Assembly (NCBI GenBank): GCA_025459175.1
Contig: JALORC010000017.1
Span: forward strand, 54,831-118,830
Length of the DNA: 64,000 bases
Source: Planctomycetota bacterium
GTDB taxonomy: Bacteria > Planctomycetota > UBA1135 > UBA2386
Reading direction: 5' to 3'
Part shown: positions 1 to 9,004 of the stretch, piece after piece
How the letters are laid out: every line of letters starts with the position of its first letter
How positions within the stretch are numbered: position 1 is the first letter of the stretch
Position numbers and translations under genes: made by a program
Notes under the pieces: model-generated
Databases searched by the model: none
Seen by the model: only the letters and a program-made list of their open reading frames with translations
Told to the model about the DNA's origin: nothing

Positions 1-498
1 GGCGGTCAGGGCCACCATGACGACGACGCAGTAGAGGCCGAACCAGTCGCGGACGCCGGTGTGCAGCATCTTGCTGTCCTCGACGCCCAACGACCCGAAG
101 ATCACGAACCATGACTGGATCAAGCAGATGCCGACGGTTGCGAGCCGCGTGTACTGGTTGATCTTGCGCTGCCCGCTCTGGCCTTCCTTGGCGATCTTCT
201 CGAGCGCCGGCACTGCCTTCGACAGCAGGCTGAAGATGATGCTTGCCGAGATGTAGGGCATCACGCCGAGCGAGAAGATCGTCGCACTCTGCAGCGAGCC
301 CCCCGTCAGCACGTTCATCATCCCGAACAGCTTGCTCACGCCGCCCAGGTCGCGCATCCGGTCGAACGCCGGCTGCACCTGGACACCAGGCAGCGGAATG
401 AAGAAACCGATCCGGTAGACCAACAGCAGCCCCAACGTGATCAGGAGCTTGTTCCTGATCTCGGGGATCTTGAAGAGGTTGGTGATGGACAGGTTCAT
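1..498 (-). CDS. secY: Protein translocase subunit SecY (N-terminal part; continues beyond the left edge)
   Basis: The reading frame is open for 166 codons from an ATG at 498 down to base 1, so the C-terminal part lies outside the window. The translation starts MNLSITNLFKIPEIRNKL and continues with hydrophobic helix 1 (TLGLLLVYRIGFFIPLPGV), a GGSLQSATIFSLGVMPYISA segment and a further helix, the standard SecY N-terminus. SecY forms the inner-membrane translocation pore with SecE and SecG. It is the last gene visible in the ribosomal operon, 70 bases after rplO, the usual spc-operon position. Confidence 0.95.
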   Translation of the reverse strand, partial: MNLSITNLFKIPEIRNKLLITLGLLLVYRIGFFIPLPGVQVQPAFDRMRDLGGVSKLFGMMNVLTGGSLQSATIFSLGVMPYISASIIFSLLSKAVPALEKIAKEGQSGQRKINQYTRLATVGICLIQSWFVIFGSLGVEDSKMLHTGVRDWFGLYCVVVMVALTA

Positions 499-568
499 GT
501 TGGCGTTGGAACGTGTGGCGACAGGACTGTCGTGACGTGGGCGCGAGGGTTTCCCCAGGCCGACCGGA

Positions 569-1114
569 TCAGGCCTTCTTGGCCTTGGCGCGGCGCACGC
601 GCGGAGCACCAGGCTTGCGCTTGCTGCCGTCCTTGGCAACGAACTTCTCGCGGTGTGGCACCTTCTCGATCAGCACGACCTTGCCACCGGCGGCCTCGAT
701 CTTCTGGCGCGCAGTCGCGGTGATCGCATCGACCTTGACCGTCATCGCCTTCGCGATCGCGCCATCGCCGAGGATCTTGAACAGGTCGGAGTGCTTCTCC
801 TTGGAAGTCAGACCGCGCTGCAGGACCGCGGCGAGATCGACCTGGCTGCCCGCGTCGAACACCTCGAGGTCACTCACGTTGATGACCGTGAAGACCTTCT
901 CGAAGTTCTTGTTGTTGAACCCGCGCTTGGGCAAGCGGCGATAGAGAGGCATCTGACCGCCTTCCCAGCCGATGCGACGCGACCAACCCGACCGGGCCTT
1001 GGCGCCCTTGTGACCGCGGCCCGACGTCTTGCCGAGGCCAGAGCCGACACCACGACCGATTCTCTTGCGCTCGGGGAACTTGAGACCCAGAGCCTTGGCT
1101 TCAGCGAGGTTCAT
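569..1114 (-). CDS. rplO: Large ribosomal subunit protein L15
   Basis: The 181-residue protein shows the L15 N-terminus with the basic, glycine-rich stretch KRIGRGVGSGLGKTSGRGHK and then GWEGGQMPLYRRLPKRGF. It is longer than the usual 145-150 residues because of a lysine/arginine-rich tail ending AKAKKA. L15 is a late-assembling protein near the central protuberance of the 50S subunit. Its ATG overlaps the rpsE stop by four bases (ATGA), which implies translational coupling. The rpmD (L30) gene that usually lies between rpsE and rplO is absent. Confidence 0.97.
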   Translation of the reverse strand: MNLAEAKALGLKFPERKRIGRGVGSGLGKTSGRGHKGAKARSGWSRRIGWEGGQMPLYRRLPKRGFNNKNFEKVFTVINVSDLEVFDAGSQVDLAAVLQRGLTSKEKHSDLFKILGDGAIAKAMTVKVDAITATARQKIEAAGGKVVLIEKVPHREKFVAKDGSKRKPGAPRVRRAKAKKA

Positions 1115-1623
1115 TCGAGGTTCACTCCGCGCAGCGAAACCGTTTGCTCACGGCTGCGCAGCTTGCTTAGGGCAATCATGGTGGCCTTGACGACGTTGAG
1201 GGCGTTCGTCGAGCCGTAGTTCTTGGTCAGGATGTCCGTGATGCCGGCGCGCTCCAGGATCTTGCGGACGGCCTTGCCGGCGATGATGCCGGTGCCTGGG
1301 GCGGCCGGGATCAGCCGCACCTTGGTGGCGCAGAAGAAGCCTTCGACAGCGTGCGGGATCGTCGAGCCCTCGCGCAACACGCGGATGAGTTGCTTGCGCG
1401 CGTCCTTGACGGACTTCTCGATGGCGTTCGGCACTTCACGGCCCTTGCCGTAGCCGATGCCGACCAATCCGTTGCGGTTGCCGACCACCGACAACGCGCT
1501 GAAGGAGAATCGACGACCGCCCTTGACCACCGCTGCAGAGCGGTTGATCGCGACAACGTCGTCATCGACGTCGGCGGAGAGCGCCTCGTCGATCGGTATC
1601 AGTGGGAATTTGCCCTTGGCCAT
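1111..1623 (-). CDS. rpsE: Small ribosomal subunit protein S5
   Basis: The 170-residue protein contains the S5 double-stranded RNA-binding region (AAVVKGGRRFSFSALSVVG, GYGKGREVPNAI) and the C-terminal S5 fold (AAPGTGIIAGKAVRKILERAG, KNYGSTNALNVVKAT). S5 helps maintain decoding fidelity in the 30S subunit. It follows rplR after about 75 bases and overlaps rplO by four bases. Confidence 0.97.
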   Translation of the reverse strand: MAKGKFPLIPIDEALSADVDDDVVAINRSAAVVKGGRRFSFSALSVVGNRNGLVGIGYGKGREVPNAIEKSVKDARKQLIRVLREGSTIPHAVEGFFCATKVRLIPAAPGTGIIAGKAVRKILERAGITDILTKNYGSTNALNVVKATMIALSKLRSREQTVSLRGVNLE

Positions 1624-1698
1624 GTCTCTAGTCCACCGGCTGCGCCGGATGATGCAATTCGAAAGTGCCGGATGCTGCCAACAAGGAGATCGCCGAGG

Positions 1699-2067
1699 TC
1701 AGAACTCGAGACCAGCTTCGCGCGCCGCATCGGCGAGCGCCTTGATCCGGCCGTGATACTTGTATGCGCCGCGATCGAAACAGACCTTCGAGACACCAGC
1801 GCGCTTGGCGCGCTCCGCCACGAGGGAACCGATCTTCTTGGCGACATCCGTCTTGCGCAGACCCTTGATCGAGGTCTTCAGATCCTTCTCCTGCGACGAA
1901 GCAGCGACCAGGGTATGGCCGCGGACATCGTCGATGATCTGAGCCGTGATGCTGCTCAAGCTGCGGAACACCGACAGCCGAGGACGGTCGGTCACACCGC
2001 GAAGCTTGGTGCGAACCGAGAGCGCCTTGCCGCGGCGGTGCTGATGCTTGTGGAACGTGGAAGTCAT
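1699..2067 (-). CDS. rplR: Large ribosomal subunit protein L18
   Basis: The 122-residue protein has the L18 signature: a basic N-terminus ([18 protein letters not shown]), then [20 protein letters not shown] and the C-terminal [20 protein letters not shown] followed by [10 protein letters not shown]18 binds 5S rRNA in the central protuberance. It lies between rplF and rpsE in normal spc order. Confidence 0.97.
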   Translation of the reverse strand: MTSTFHKHQHRRGKALSVRTKLRGVTDRPRLSVFRSLSSITAQIIDDVRGHTLVAASSQEKDLKTSIKGLRKTDVAKKIGSLVAERAKRAGVSKVCFDRGAYKYHGRIKALADAAREAGLEF

Positions 2068-2096
2068 TCTCGTCTACCTCTGCAGTTGCCTGCGGA

Positions 2097-2648
2097 TCAG
2101 CCACCGCCACCCGACGCGAAGGCCTTGCCAGCCTTGCGACGAATGACCTCTTCGGAGTATTTGATACCCTTGCCCTTGTAGGGCTCGGGCTTGCGCAGCT
2201 TGCGGATCGCCGCAGCCACGGTGCCGACCTGTTGGCTGTCGCTGCCTTTGATCAGCACGACGGTCGGGGACGGGGTCTCGACCGTCACGGTCGAAGGCAC
2301 CTTGAAGCGGACCGGTCGGTTGAAGCCGAGCTTCAGCACCAGGACCTTCCCTTCCAGGGCGGCTTCGAAACCGACACCCGTGATGTCGAGCTTCTTCTGG
2401 TAGCCGGTCGAGACTCCGACGATCATGTTGGCGAGCAAGGCGCGGGCGGTCCCCTGCAGGGCGCGCGAGTGCCTTTGCTCGTCGACGGCACTGACCGTGA
2501 GAGTCTGGCCCTCGACGGCCAGCTTGACCTCAGGGCGCAGGGGCATCTTCAACTCGCCCTTGGCACCCTTGACGGTGACGGTGCCGGGCGCCACCTGAAC
2601 GGTGACTCCCTTGGGCACTTCGATTGGCTTCTTTCCGATTCTGGACAT
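2097..2648 (-). CDS. rplF: Large ribosomal subunit protein L6
   Basis: The 183-residue protein starts MSRIGKKPIEVPKGVTV and ends with the diagnostic PEPYKGKGIKYSEEVIRRKA followed by GKAF and a short Gly tail. L6 has two homologous domains and lies at the base of the L7/L12 stalk near the factor-binding site. It follows rpsH by 23 bases. Confidence 0.97.
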   Translation of the reverse strand: MSRIGKKPIEVPKGVTVQVAPGTVTVKGAKGELKMPLRPEVKLAVEGQTLTVSAVDEQRHSRALQGTARALLANMIVGVSTGYQKKLDITGVGFEAALEGKVLVLKLGFNRPVRFKVPSTVTVETPSPTVVLIKGSDSQQVGTVAAAIRKLRKPEPYKGKGIKYSEEVIRRKAGKAFASGGGG

Positions 2649-2671
2649 AGCAGTATCTCAGTCGAGAGGTC

Positions 2672-3067
2672 TCAGTCCACGGTGCAGAGCACTTCACCGC
2701 CAACCTTGCGCTGCCTGCACTCGCGATCCGAGAGCACGCCCTGGTTGGTGGAGACGACGGCAATACCGAGACCCCCGCGGACCTTGGGCAGGTCGTTGCA
2801 GCCGCGGTAGCGACGGCAACCTGGCTTGCTGAAGCGCGCCAGGGACGAGATCACGCGCTCGCCATCGGGGCCGAAACGGAAATCGATACGGACTGCGGAA
2901 CGTGGCCCATCAGCGGCTACCTCGTAGCCCTGGATGAACCCTTCGCGCTTGAACGCATCGAGTACGGCAACCTTGAGGCGGCTGCCAGGGACAACGCAGT
3001 TTTGCGCACCGCTGCCCAGCGCATTGCGCATCCGGGTCAGCATGTCGGCGATCGGATCGGTCATCAT
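2672..3067 (-). CDS. rpsH: Small ribosomal subunit protein S8
   Basis: The protein is about 131 residues. Tandem ATG codons give MMTDPIADMLTRMRNALG. I chose the first ATG because GGAG lies 10 bases upstream of it; the second (3064) is also possible. The C-terminal GGLGIAVVSTNQGVLSDREC stretch is typical of S8. S8 binds 16S rRNA helix 21 and is a translational repressor of the spc operon in E. coli; whether it does that here is unknown. The upstream extension of the open frame is non-coding in character and overlaps rpsZ. Confidence 0.95.
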   Translation of the reverse strand: MMTDPIADMLTRMRNALGSGAQNCVVPGSRLKVAVLDAFKREGFIQGYEVAADGPRSAVRIDFRFGPDGERVISSLARFSKPGCRRYRGCNDLPKVRGGLGIAVVSTNQGVLSDRECRQRKVGGEVLCTVD

Positions 3068-3080
3068 GGGGCTACAGCTC

Positions 3081-3266
3081 CTACCACGAAGCCTTGCGCA
3101 CGCCGGGGATCTCCCCCTGCAGCGCCAGTTGACGGAAACAGCACCGGCAGATGCCGAACTTGCGGTAATAGGCACGCGCCCGTCCGCACAGCTGGCAGCG
3201 ATTATAGCGCCGAGTCGAGAACTTCGGCTTCTGCTGCTGCTTAACCCTCAAGCACTTCTTGGCCAT
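3081..3266 (-). CDS. rpsZ: Small ribosomal subunit protein S14, zinc-binding type
   Basis: The 61-residue protein is the short zinc form of S14. It has two CxxC pairs, RCQLCGR (Cys24 and Cys27) and CRCC (Cys40 and Cys43), and the C-terminal [11 protein letters not shown]. It lies between rplE and rpsH as expected. I see no zinc-independent paralogue in the window. Confidence 0.96.
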   Translation of the reverse strand: MAKKCLRVKQQQKPKFSTRRYNRCQLCGRARAYYRKFGICRCCFRQLALQGEIPGVRKASW

Positions 3267-3331
3267 GTTTCTCTGCTATCGGTATGCCGCGGCGGTTCAC
3301 GCCGCGGGGGACTGATCTGTGATTTACTTGC

Positions 3332-3913
3332 CTACTTGCGGAACGGCATTCCGAGATTCGCCAGTAGCGCCAGACCTTCCTTGTCGGTCCCGGCGGTGGT
3401 GACGAAGGTGATGTCCATGCCTTGCACGAACTCGACCTTGTCCAACTGGATCTCCGGGAACACACTCTGTTCCGAAAGACCCATCGTGTAGTTGCCACGG
3501 CCGTCCAACTTGGTCGGCAGACCGCGGAAGTCGCGAATGCGCGGGATTGCCAGCGTGATCAGGCGATCGAGGAACTCCCACATGCGAGAGCCTCGCAGCG
3601 TGACCGCGATGCCGATCGGGTAGCCTTCGCGCAGCTTGAACCCCGACACGGCGCCTCGCGACTTGCGGATCAGGGGCTTCTGCCCCGTGATCGCAGTGAG
3701 GTCCTTGTTCGCGGCTTCGATGCGGTTCTTGTTCTCGACCGCGCGGCCGACGCCCATGTTGACGACGATCTTCATCAGGCGCGGAACCATCATCGGGTTC
3801 GAATAGCCGAACTCCTTGCGGAGCGCGCCGATGATCTTGTCGCGGTACAGCTGCTGCAGGCGCGGAGTCTTGCCCGCGATGCTGCCGCCGGAGCTAGTTG
3901 TCGTGGTAGTCAT
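3332..3913 (-). CDS. rplE: Large ribosomal subunit protein L5
   Basis: The 193-residue protein contains L5 landmarks: [51 protein letters not shown] and a C-terminal [15 protein letters not shown]5 binds 5S rRNA and contacts P-site tRNA. The N-terminus carries a non-conserved Thr/Ser/Gly stretch ([10 protein letters not shown]). Confidence 0.97.
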   Translation of the reverse strand: MTTTTTSSGGSIAGKTPRLQQLYRDKIIGALRKEFGYSNPMMVPRLMKIVVNMGVGRAVENKNRIEAANKDLTAITGQKPLIRKSRGAVSGFKLREGYPIGIAVTLRGSRMWEFLDRLITLAIPRIRDFRGLPTKLDGRGNYTMGLSEQSVFPEIQLDKVEFVQGMDITFVTTAGTDKEGLALLANLGMPFRK

Positions 3914-3928
3914 TGAAATCGAGCCCGA

Positions 3929-4276
3929 TCAATCGAACTTGGTGCCGCAACGGACACCGACGCGAACTTTCTTGCCCTCGACCCGGTCGACCTTGGTCCG
4001 AGTGCCCTTGCCGAGCTTGGCGCTGAACAGCAGCACCTTGCTGGCGTCGATGGGCTGCTCGAGTTGGACTCGACCACCCTTCGGGTTCTGCTGCGAACGC
4101 TTGTGGTGTTTCCAGCGCAGGTTCACACCCTGGACGATCACGCGACCGGCCTGGGCATCGACCTTGAGGACCTCGCGGACCTCGGTCGACTTGTACTGAC
4201 CGGACATCACGACAACCTTGTCGCCCTTCTTGACGTGCATCGGGCGACGCGGCGGCTTTGGCTTGTTGTTGAGCAT
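3929..4276 (-). CDS. rplX: Large ribosomal subunit protein L24
   Basis: The 115-residue protein has a KOW motif near its N-terminus (HVKKGDKVVVMSGQYK) and the L24 continuation VIVQGVNLRWKHHKRSQQNP. L24 starts 50S assembly and lies near the exit tunnel. Its ATG shares one base with the rplN stop (TGATG). Confidence 0.96.
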   Translation of the reverse strand: MLNNKPKPPRRPMHVKKGDKVVVMSGQYKSTEVREVLKVDAQAGRVIVQGVNLRWKHHKRSQQNPKGGRVQLEQPIDASKVLLFSAKLGKGTRTKVDRVEGKKVRVGVRCGTKFD

Positions 4277-4644
4277 CAGACCACTTCCTCCGCCAGCGAG
4301 ACGATCTTCATGAAGTTGCGATCGCGCAACTCTCGGGCCACGGCGCCGAAGATGCGCGTGCCACGCGGGTTGCCTTCCTTGTCGATGACCACCAGCGCAT
4401 TGCGGTCGAACCGGATGTAGGAACCGTCCGAACGACGGACCGGCTTGGCCGTGCGGACGACCACGCCCTTGACCACTTCGTGTTCCTTGACTTCACCGGT
4501 CGGCAAGGCCTTCTTCACGACGGCAATGACCACGTCTCCGACGGACGCATAGCGACGGCCGCTGCCACCGAGCACCTTCACGCACATCGCGCGCTTGGCA
4601 CCGGTGTTGTCAGCCACGTCGAGCATCGACATCTCTTGAATCAT
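4276..4644 (-). CDS. rplN: Large ribosomal subunit protein L14
   Basis: The 122-residue, standard-length protein starts [20 protein letters not shown] and contains the L14 signature [20 protein letters not shown]. The C-terminus has [20 protein letters not shown] followed by VSLAEEVV. L14 contacts 16S rRNA and forms inter-subunit bridge B8. Confidence 0.98.
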   Translation of the reverse strand: MIQEMSMLDVADNTGAKRAMCVKVLGGSGRRYASVGDVVIAVVKKALPTGEVKEHEVVKGVVVRTAKPVRRSDGSYIRFDRNALVVIDKEGNPRGTRIFGAVARELRDRNFMKIVSLAEEVV

Positions 4645-4729
4645 TGGTAACTCCTGAACTGCTCTGCTGTCGCATCAGACCCGAAGGCTGGTGCTGGGGC
4701 CCGAAGGCGTATGCTGGTAGATGACGGGA

Positions 4730-5047
4730 TCAGGCCTGGGGGGCTTTCTGGACGATGCGAAGCAGGCGCCAGCACTTCAGCTTGCTGAGCGGCCGGGTCT
4801 GGGTGACCTCGACGACGTCACCGACCTGCGCTTCGTTCTTCTCGTCGTGCGCGTAGAGCTTGGTGCGCTTCGAGATGAACTTCTCGTAGAGCGGGTGCTT
4901 GACCTTGCGGTCGACCTGCACGACGAGCGTCTTTTGCATCTTGTTCGACGTCACGGTGCCACGCATGACCTTGCGCTCATTGCGCTCGGATGCGCCGGCG
5001 GCCTGGCCGCCAGAACCGGACTTCGCTTCCACGGGATTCGAGCTCAT
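4730..5047 (-). CDS. rpsQ: Small ribosomal subunit protein S17
   Basis: The protein is 105 residues from the ATG at 5047, which overlaps the rpmC stop as ATGA; this overlap fixes the start. The S17 core is [20 protein letters not shown] then [20 protein letters not shown]. About 20 extra Gly/Ala/Ser-rich residues precede the conserved domain. S17 is a primary 16S rRNA-binding protein. Confidence 0.95.
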   Translation of the reverse strand: MSSNPVEAKSGSGGQAAGASERNERKVMRGTVTSNKMQKTLVVQVDRKVKHPLYEKFISKRTKLYAHDEKNEAQVGDVVEVTQTRPLSKLKCWRLLRIVQKAPQA

Positions 5048-5256
5048 TGCTTCTTGTCTCCAGCGCGCGTGCGCTCGCCCAGCACCGTCAGGATACGGGC
5101 AATCGTCGTCCGCACTTCGCGGTGACGCGTGGTCTTGGCACCGGCGTCCGCCGAACCGCGGAAGCGCAGTTGCCACTGCTCCTTGCGCAGGTCGTTCAGC
5201 TTTGCCTTGAGCTCCGTGGAGTCCTCTCCGCGGATGTCAGTGATTGCCTTCTTCAT
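5044..5256 (-). CDS. rpmC: Large ribosomal subunit protein L29
   Basis: The 70-residue protein from the ATG at 5256 ([20 protein letters not shown]) shows L29 features: the [12 protein letters not shown] helix and [18 protein letters not shown]. It lies near the exit tunnel as part of the SRP and trigger-factor docking site. It overlaps rpsQ by four bases, in standard rplP-rpmC-rpsQ order. Confidence 0.95.
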   Translation of the reverse strand: MKKAITDIRGEDSTELKAKLNDLRKEQWQLRFRGSADAGAKTTRHREVRTTIARILTVLGERTRAGDKKQ

Positions 5257-5269
5257 GGATATGCTCGGA

Positions 5270-5680
5270 TCAGGCGTGGCGCCGACGAACCAGGCGGACC
5301 CGGATCGGCAACTTGTGGGCGACGCGGTTGAACGCGCGCTTGGCAGTGTCCTCGGTGACACCATCGAGCTCGTAGAGCACCGTGCCCGGCTTGACCACCG
5401 CGGCCCAGAACTCGACGTCGCCCTTGCCGGTACCCATTCGGGTCTCGGCCGGCTTCTTGCTCACCGACTTGTGCGGAAACACCCGGATCCAGAGCTTGGC
5501 CTCCGGTGCACTGCGCGAAGCCGCGACACGACCGGCCTCGATGACGCGGGCCGAAATCCAACCCGGCTCGAGGGCCTGCAGGCCGAACTCGCCGAACGAC
5601 ACTTCGTTGCCACGAGTGGCCTCGCCGCGGATGCGACCACGCATCTGCTTGCGCCACTTGGTTCTCTTGGGCATCAACAT
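5270..5680 (-). CDS. rplP: Large ribosomal subunit protein L16
   Basis: The 136-residue protein starts with the conserved MLMPKRTKWRKQMRGRIRG and includes FGEFGLQALEPGWISARVIE and GKGDVEFWAAVVKPGTVLYE, which are diagnostic of L16. L16 organises the A-site region of the peptidyl transferase centre. It follows rpsC by 15 bases. Confidence 0.98.
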   Translation of the reverse strand: MLMPKRTKWRKQMRGRIRGEATRGNEVSFGEFGLQALEPGWISARVIEAGRVAASRSAPEAKLWIRVFPHKSVSKKPAETRMGTGKGDVEFWAAVVKPGTVLYELDGVTEDTAKRAFNRVAHKLPIRVRLVRRRHA

Positions 5681-5695
5681 GGGATGATTCCTCTA

Positions 5696-6382
5696 TCAGC
5701 CGGTCGGACGTTCGCTGGCGGGACGCACAGGCAGCAGACCATTCGTGGTCTCACCAGGGCCGTATTCGCCCTTGAAGATCCACACCTTGCAACCGAGGGT
5801 GCCGTACTTCGTGTAACAGACGGCAAAACCGTAATCGACCTGCGCGCGGAGGGTTCCGCAAGGCACGCGGCCCTTGCGATAGTTGCCGATGCGGGACATT
5901 TCCGCACCGCCAAGGCGACCGGCAACCCGGATCTTGATGCCCTTAGCGCCGGCGGCCATCGACGCATCGGCCACCTTCTTCAGTGCACGGCGGTAGTTGA
6001 TGCGCTTGGCCAGCTGCTCGTTGACAGCTTCGGCCACCAGGTTTGCCTCGACCTCGGGGCGATGGATCTCGATGATCTTCATGCGCACCGGCTTGCCGGT
6101 GAGCTTCTCGAGTTCCTGACGGAACTCGTCCACCTTGGTGCCCTTCTTGCCGATCAACACGCCGGGACGCGCCGTGTGCACGAACACGGTGACCATCTCG
6201 CCGGTCCGCTCGATCTCGACCTTCGGGATCGCCGCGAACTGCCACTCCTTGCGGATGAAGCGGCGGATCTTGAAGTCCTCGACCAGGTTCTTCGAGAAGT
6301 CCTTCTTGTTCGCATACCAGCGCGACCGCCATTGCTCGGTGATCGCGATGCGGAAGCCGGTCGGGTGTACTTTCTGACCCAT
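5696..6382 (-). CDS. rpsC: Small ribosomal subunit protein S3
   Basis: The 228-residue protein starts MGQKVHPTGFRIAITEQWRS and contains a KH domain (GVLIGKKGTKVDEFRQELEK) and the C-terminal S3 domain (VAGRLGGAEMSRIGNYRKGR, then VPCGTLRAQVDYGFA). S3 lies at the mRNA entry channel. It follows rplV by two bases. Confidence 0.98.
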   Translation of the reverse strand: MGQKVHPTGFRIAITEQWRSRWYANKKDFSKNLVEDFKIRRFIRKEWQFAAIPKVEIERTGEMVTVFVHTARPGVLIGKKGTKVDEFRQELEKLTGKPVRMKIIEIHRPEVEANLVAEAVNEQLAKRINYRRALKKVADASMAAGAKGIKIRVAGRLGGAEMSRIGNYRKGRVPCGTLRAQVDYGFAVCYTKYGTLGCKVWIFKGEYGPGETTNGLLPVRPASERPTG

Positions 6383-6384
6383 GA

Positions 6385-6768
6385 TTACTCCTCGCTCCCC
6401 GAGCCCACAGCGCCTTCGGCCTGCGGATCGGCGACGTGAATGTGGATGTGACAGGTGCGACGCTTGATCGGCATCGCGCGTCCCTGCGGACCTGGCCGCA
6501 CGCGCATACCACCCGGGAGTGGCGGCCCATCTTGGGCGAAGGTGCGGGAGATCACCAAGCGGTTCGCTCGGACAGAGGGGTTCTGCAACGCGTTGGCCAC
6601 CGCCGACGCGAGGACCTTGTAGATGGCGCGAGAAGCGCGGTGCTGATCATGACGCAGCTCGTCGAGCGCGGCATTGACGGAGCGACCACGGATCAGAGCC
6701 AGGATCAGGCGAGCCTTGTAGACCCCCATCCGAGCGCCGCGGTGAACTGCACGAACTTCGAAGCTCAT
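6385..6768 (-). CDS. rplV: Large ribosomal subunit protein L22
   Basis: The 127-residue protein starts [20 protein letters not shown] and continues with [14 protein letters not shown]. The exit-tunnel beta-hairpin region reads [20 protein letters not shown], then [18 protein letters not shown]22 lines the exit tunnel. It overlaps rpsS by four bases (ATGA). Confidence 0.96.
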   Translation of the reverse strand: MSFEVRAVHRGARMGVYKARLILALIRGRSVNAALDELRHDQHRASRAIYKVLASAVANALQNPSVRANRLVISRTFAQDGPPLPGGMRVRPGPQGRAMPIKRRTCHIHIHVADPQAEGAVGSGSEE

Positions 6769-7040
6769 TTCTCTTCCACCTTCTTCGTCGAGTGGCCGCG
6801 GAAGGTCCGGGTCGGTGCGAACTCACCCAGGCGGTGGCCGACCATGTCTTCGGTCACGTAGACCTTCAGGAAGGTGCGACCATTGTGCACGTTGAAAGTG
6901 TGGCCGACGAAGTCAGGCAGGATCACGCTCGCGCGCGACCACGTCTGGATCGGATCCTTGACACCCTTTTGATTCATCGCACCGACCTTCTTCAGAAGCT
7001 TCGGGTGGACGAACGGGCCTTTGCTGATACTGCGGCTCAT
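6765..7040 (-). CDS. rpsS: Small ribosomal subunit protein S19
   Basis: The 91-residue, standard-length protein starts [20 protein letters not shown] and contains the signature [20 protein letters not shown] followed by [21 protein letters not shown]19 lies in the head of the 30S subunit with S13. Confidence 0.98.
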   Translation of the reverse strand: MSRSISKGPFVHPKLLKKVGAMNQKGVKDPIQTWSRASVILPDFVGHTFNVHNGRTFLKVYVTEDMVGHRLGEFAPTRTFRGHSTKKVEEK

Positions 7041-7089
7041 CGTGTGGTTCCTACGTGCTCGCGTGGATCATCCGGGTTGGCATGGCGGA

Positions 7090-7950
7090 TCAGGAGCCGC
7101 TGCCGACGGCAACGTGAGCGCCCGGCGGACGACGCCGCAGAATGAACTGGTTGCTGCGCGCCTTGCCGCGGCGCGTCTTGCCACCCTTCGAGAGCTTGCC
7201 GCTCGGCGAGCAGGGGTGACGACCACCGCCCGTGCGACCTTCGCCACCACCCATCGGGTGGGAGACCGGGTTCTGCGCGGTGCCGCGGTTGTGGGGGCGA
7301 CGCCCCATGTGACGCACACGGCCAGCCTTGCCCCAACGGATGTTCTGCCAGTCGGCGTTGCCGATCTCACCCAGGGTGGCGCGGCAGGAGCTGTGCACCT
7401 TGCGCATTTCACCGGACGGCATGACCACGACCGCGTATTCGCCGTCGCGAGCCATCAACTGGCACGAGTTGCCGGCCGACCGGGCGATCTGGCCACCGCG
7501 ACCGGGCTGCATCTCCACGTTGTGGACCTGCAGGCCGAGCGGGATGGCATCCAGGCGCATGCAGTTGCCCAGGTCCGGATCGCAGCGGTCGCCAGAGACG
7601 ACCTTCATGCCGACCACCAAGCCCTTGGGGGCGAGGATGTAGCGCTTCTCGCCGTCGGCGTAGTGCAGCAGCGCCAGGTCCGCCGAACGGTTCGGATCGT
7701 ATTCGATCGCGGCGACGACGGCGGGGACCCCGTCCTTGTCACGAAGGAAGTCGACCTTGCGATACATGCGACGGGAACCACCGCCGCGGAAGCGACTGGT
7801 GATGTGGCCGAGCGCGTCGCGACCCGCACGGTCGGCGATGCGCTCCGACAGCGCCTTCTCACGCCGCTTTCCCTTCGTCAGGTGACTGAAGTCGAGCACC
7901 GACGAGTTGCGTCGGCCGGCTGACGTGGGTTGATAAACTTTGACTGGCAT
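7090..7950 (-). CDS. rplB: Large ribosomal subunit protein L2
   Basis: The 286-residue protein is slightly longer than the usual 274-278. It contains SRFRGGGSRRMYRKVDFLRD, then LQVHNVEMQPGRGGQIARSA and the near-catalytic loop NPVSHPMGGGEGRTGGGRHP, which includes the conserved histidine near the peptidyl transferase centre. L2 is a primary 23S rRNA-binding protein and is needed for subunit association. Confidence 0.98.
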   Translation of the reverse strand: MPVKVYQPTSAGRRNSSVLDFSHLTKGKRREKALSERIADRAGRDALGHITSRFRGGGSRRMYRKVDFLRDKDGVPAVVAAIEYDPNRSADLALLHYADGEKRYILAPKGLVVGMKVVSGDRCDPDLGNCMRLDAIPLGLQVHNVEMQPGRGGQIARSAGNSCQLMARDGEYAVVVMPSGEMRKVHSSCRATLGEIGNADWQNIRWGKAGRVRHMGRRPHNRGTAQNPVSHPMGGGEGRTGGGRHPCSPSGKLSKGGKTRRGKARSNQFILRRRPPGAHVAVGSGS

Positions 7951-8004
7951 GATTCGCCCTCGGATGAACTCGGGAGGATCTGGAGTTTCGTGGTGACGTC
8001 GTGA

Positions 8005-8301
8005 TCAGGAGATGTCGATCGAATCGCCCTTGCGCAGCGTGACGACCGCCTTCTTCCACGGCTTGGTCTGGCCGGGACGACCGAATGCCCGGCGGGACTT
8101 GCCCGGCACGGAGACCATGTTGACCTTGACCACCTTGACCTTGAAGATGGTCTCGATCGCCTTGCGCACCTCGACCTTGTTGGCGCCACCGGCGACCTCG
8201 AAGGTGAACTGGTTGCGCATCGACTGCATTGCCGTCGACTTCTCCGTGACCAGAGGACGACGGACGACCGAGTAGTAGTGCAGCGGGTTGGCCATGATCA
8301 C
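8005..8301 (-). CDS. rplW: Large ribosomal subunit protein L23
   Basis: The 98-residue protein contains VVRRPLVTEKSTAMQSMRNQ, then KVEVRKAIETIFKVKVVKVN and GRPGQTKPWKKAVVTLRKGD, typical of L23. L23 at the exit tunnel docks trigger factor and SRP. Its ATG overlaps the rplD stop by four bases. Confidence 0.96.
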   Translation of the reverse strand: MIMANPLHYYSVVRRPLVTEKSTAMQSMRNQFTFEVAGGANKVEVRKAIETIFKVKVVKVNMVSVPGKSRRAFGRPGQTKPWKKAVVTLRKGDSIDIS

Positions 8302-8927
8302 GACTCCTTCTTGCCGAAGCGCTGCTCGAGGGCCTGATAGGCCTGCGGAGTCAGCACCAGGTAGCGGCGCAGCAGCACCTGGCGCGCATTCAGGTCCGCC
8401 AGGGTGCGCACGTCCACGAGCGGGACATTGCGCAGCGACAAACAGAGGTTGCGATCAACCTCGGTGGTGACCACGGTGGCGCTACCCGCCATGCCGAGCT
8501 TTGCCAGGATCGCAGCGGCGCCCTTCGTGTTCGGCTTGCCGGTCGGCCAGCCGTCGGCGATCGCCACTTCCTGATCGCGGAACTTGGTGAAGATCGCGTT
8601 GCGCAGCGCGGCGCGGCGCGCCTGCTTCGGCATCGCGTAGCCGTGATCGCGGGGCTCCGGCGGGTGGATCCGACCACCACCGCGCCACAGCGGCGACTTC
8701 GGCGTGCCCATGCGGGCGCGGCCGGTGTGCTTCTGCGGCCACAGCTTCTTGTTCGGCCCACGCACCATCGCACGGGTGCGAGCCTGCACCGTGCCCTGGC
8801 GGGCGTTGGCCTCATACATCACGATGGCGTCCTTGAGCGTGCGCCCCAGGACCTTGGTGCCGAATGCCGATGCATCGACCTGCTTGGTCGCGACGGCACC
8901 ACCCTTCAATACTTTGACCTCGACCAT
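8298..8927 (-). CDS. rplD: Large ribosomal subunit protein L4
   Basis: The 209-residue protein contains the L4 tunnel-loop region (ARQGTVQARTRAMVRGPNKK, then GRARMGTPKSPLWRGGGRIH) and the C-terminal fold with TLADLNARQVLLRRYLVLT. L4 lines the exit tunnel and, in E. coli, represses the S10 operon by binding its leader. Here it directly follows rpsJ; rplC, normally in between, is missing. Confidence 0.96.
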   Translation of the reverse strand: MVEVKVLKGGAVATKQVDASAFGTKVLGRTLKDAIVMYEANARQGTVQARTRAMVRGPNKKLWPQKHTGRARMGTPKSPLWRGGGRIHPPEPRDHGYAMPKQARRAALRNAIFTKFRDQEVAIADGWPTGKPNTKGAAAILAKLGMAGSATVVTTEVDRNLCLSLRNVPLVDVRTLADLNARQVLLRRYLVLTPQAYQALEQRFGKKES

Positions 8928-9004
8928 GTGCTGACTCGGTAGCGATCGTGTTGGGCGCGCCGAGTCACCGACCTGGGTCGGCGATCGCGACGCGGTCGGG
9001 AACG

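Noticed and set aside
8928..9004. Search for a shortened or split rplC
   Set aside because: Only 77 bases are available and no L3-like segment appears in any frame.
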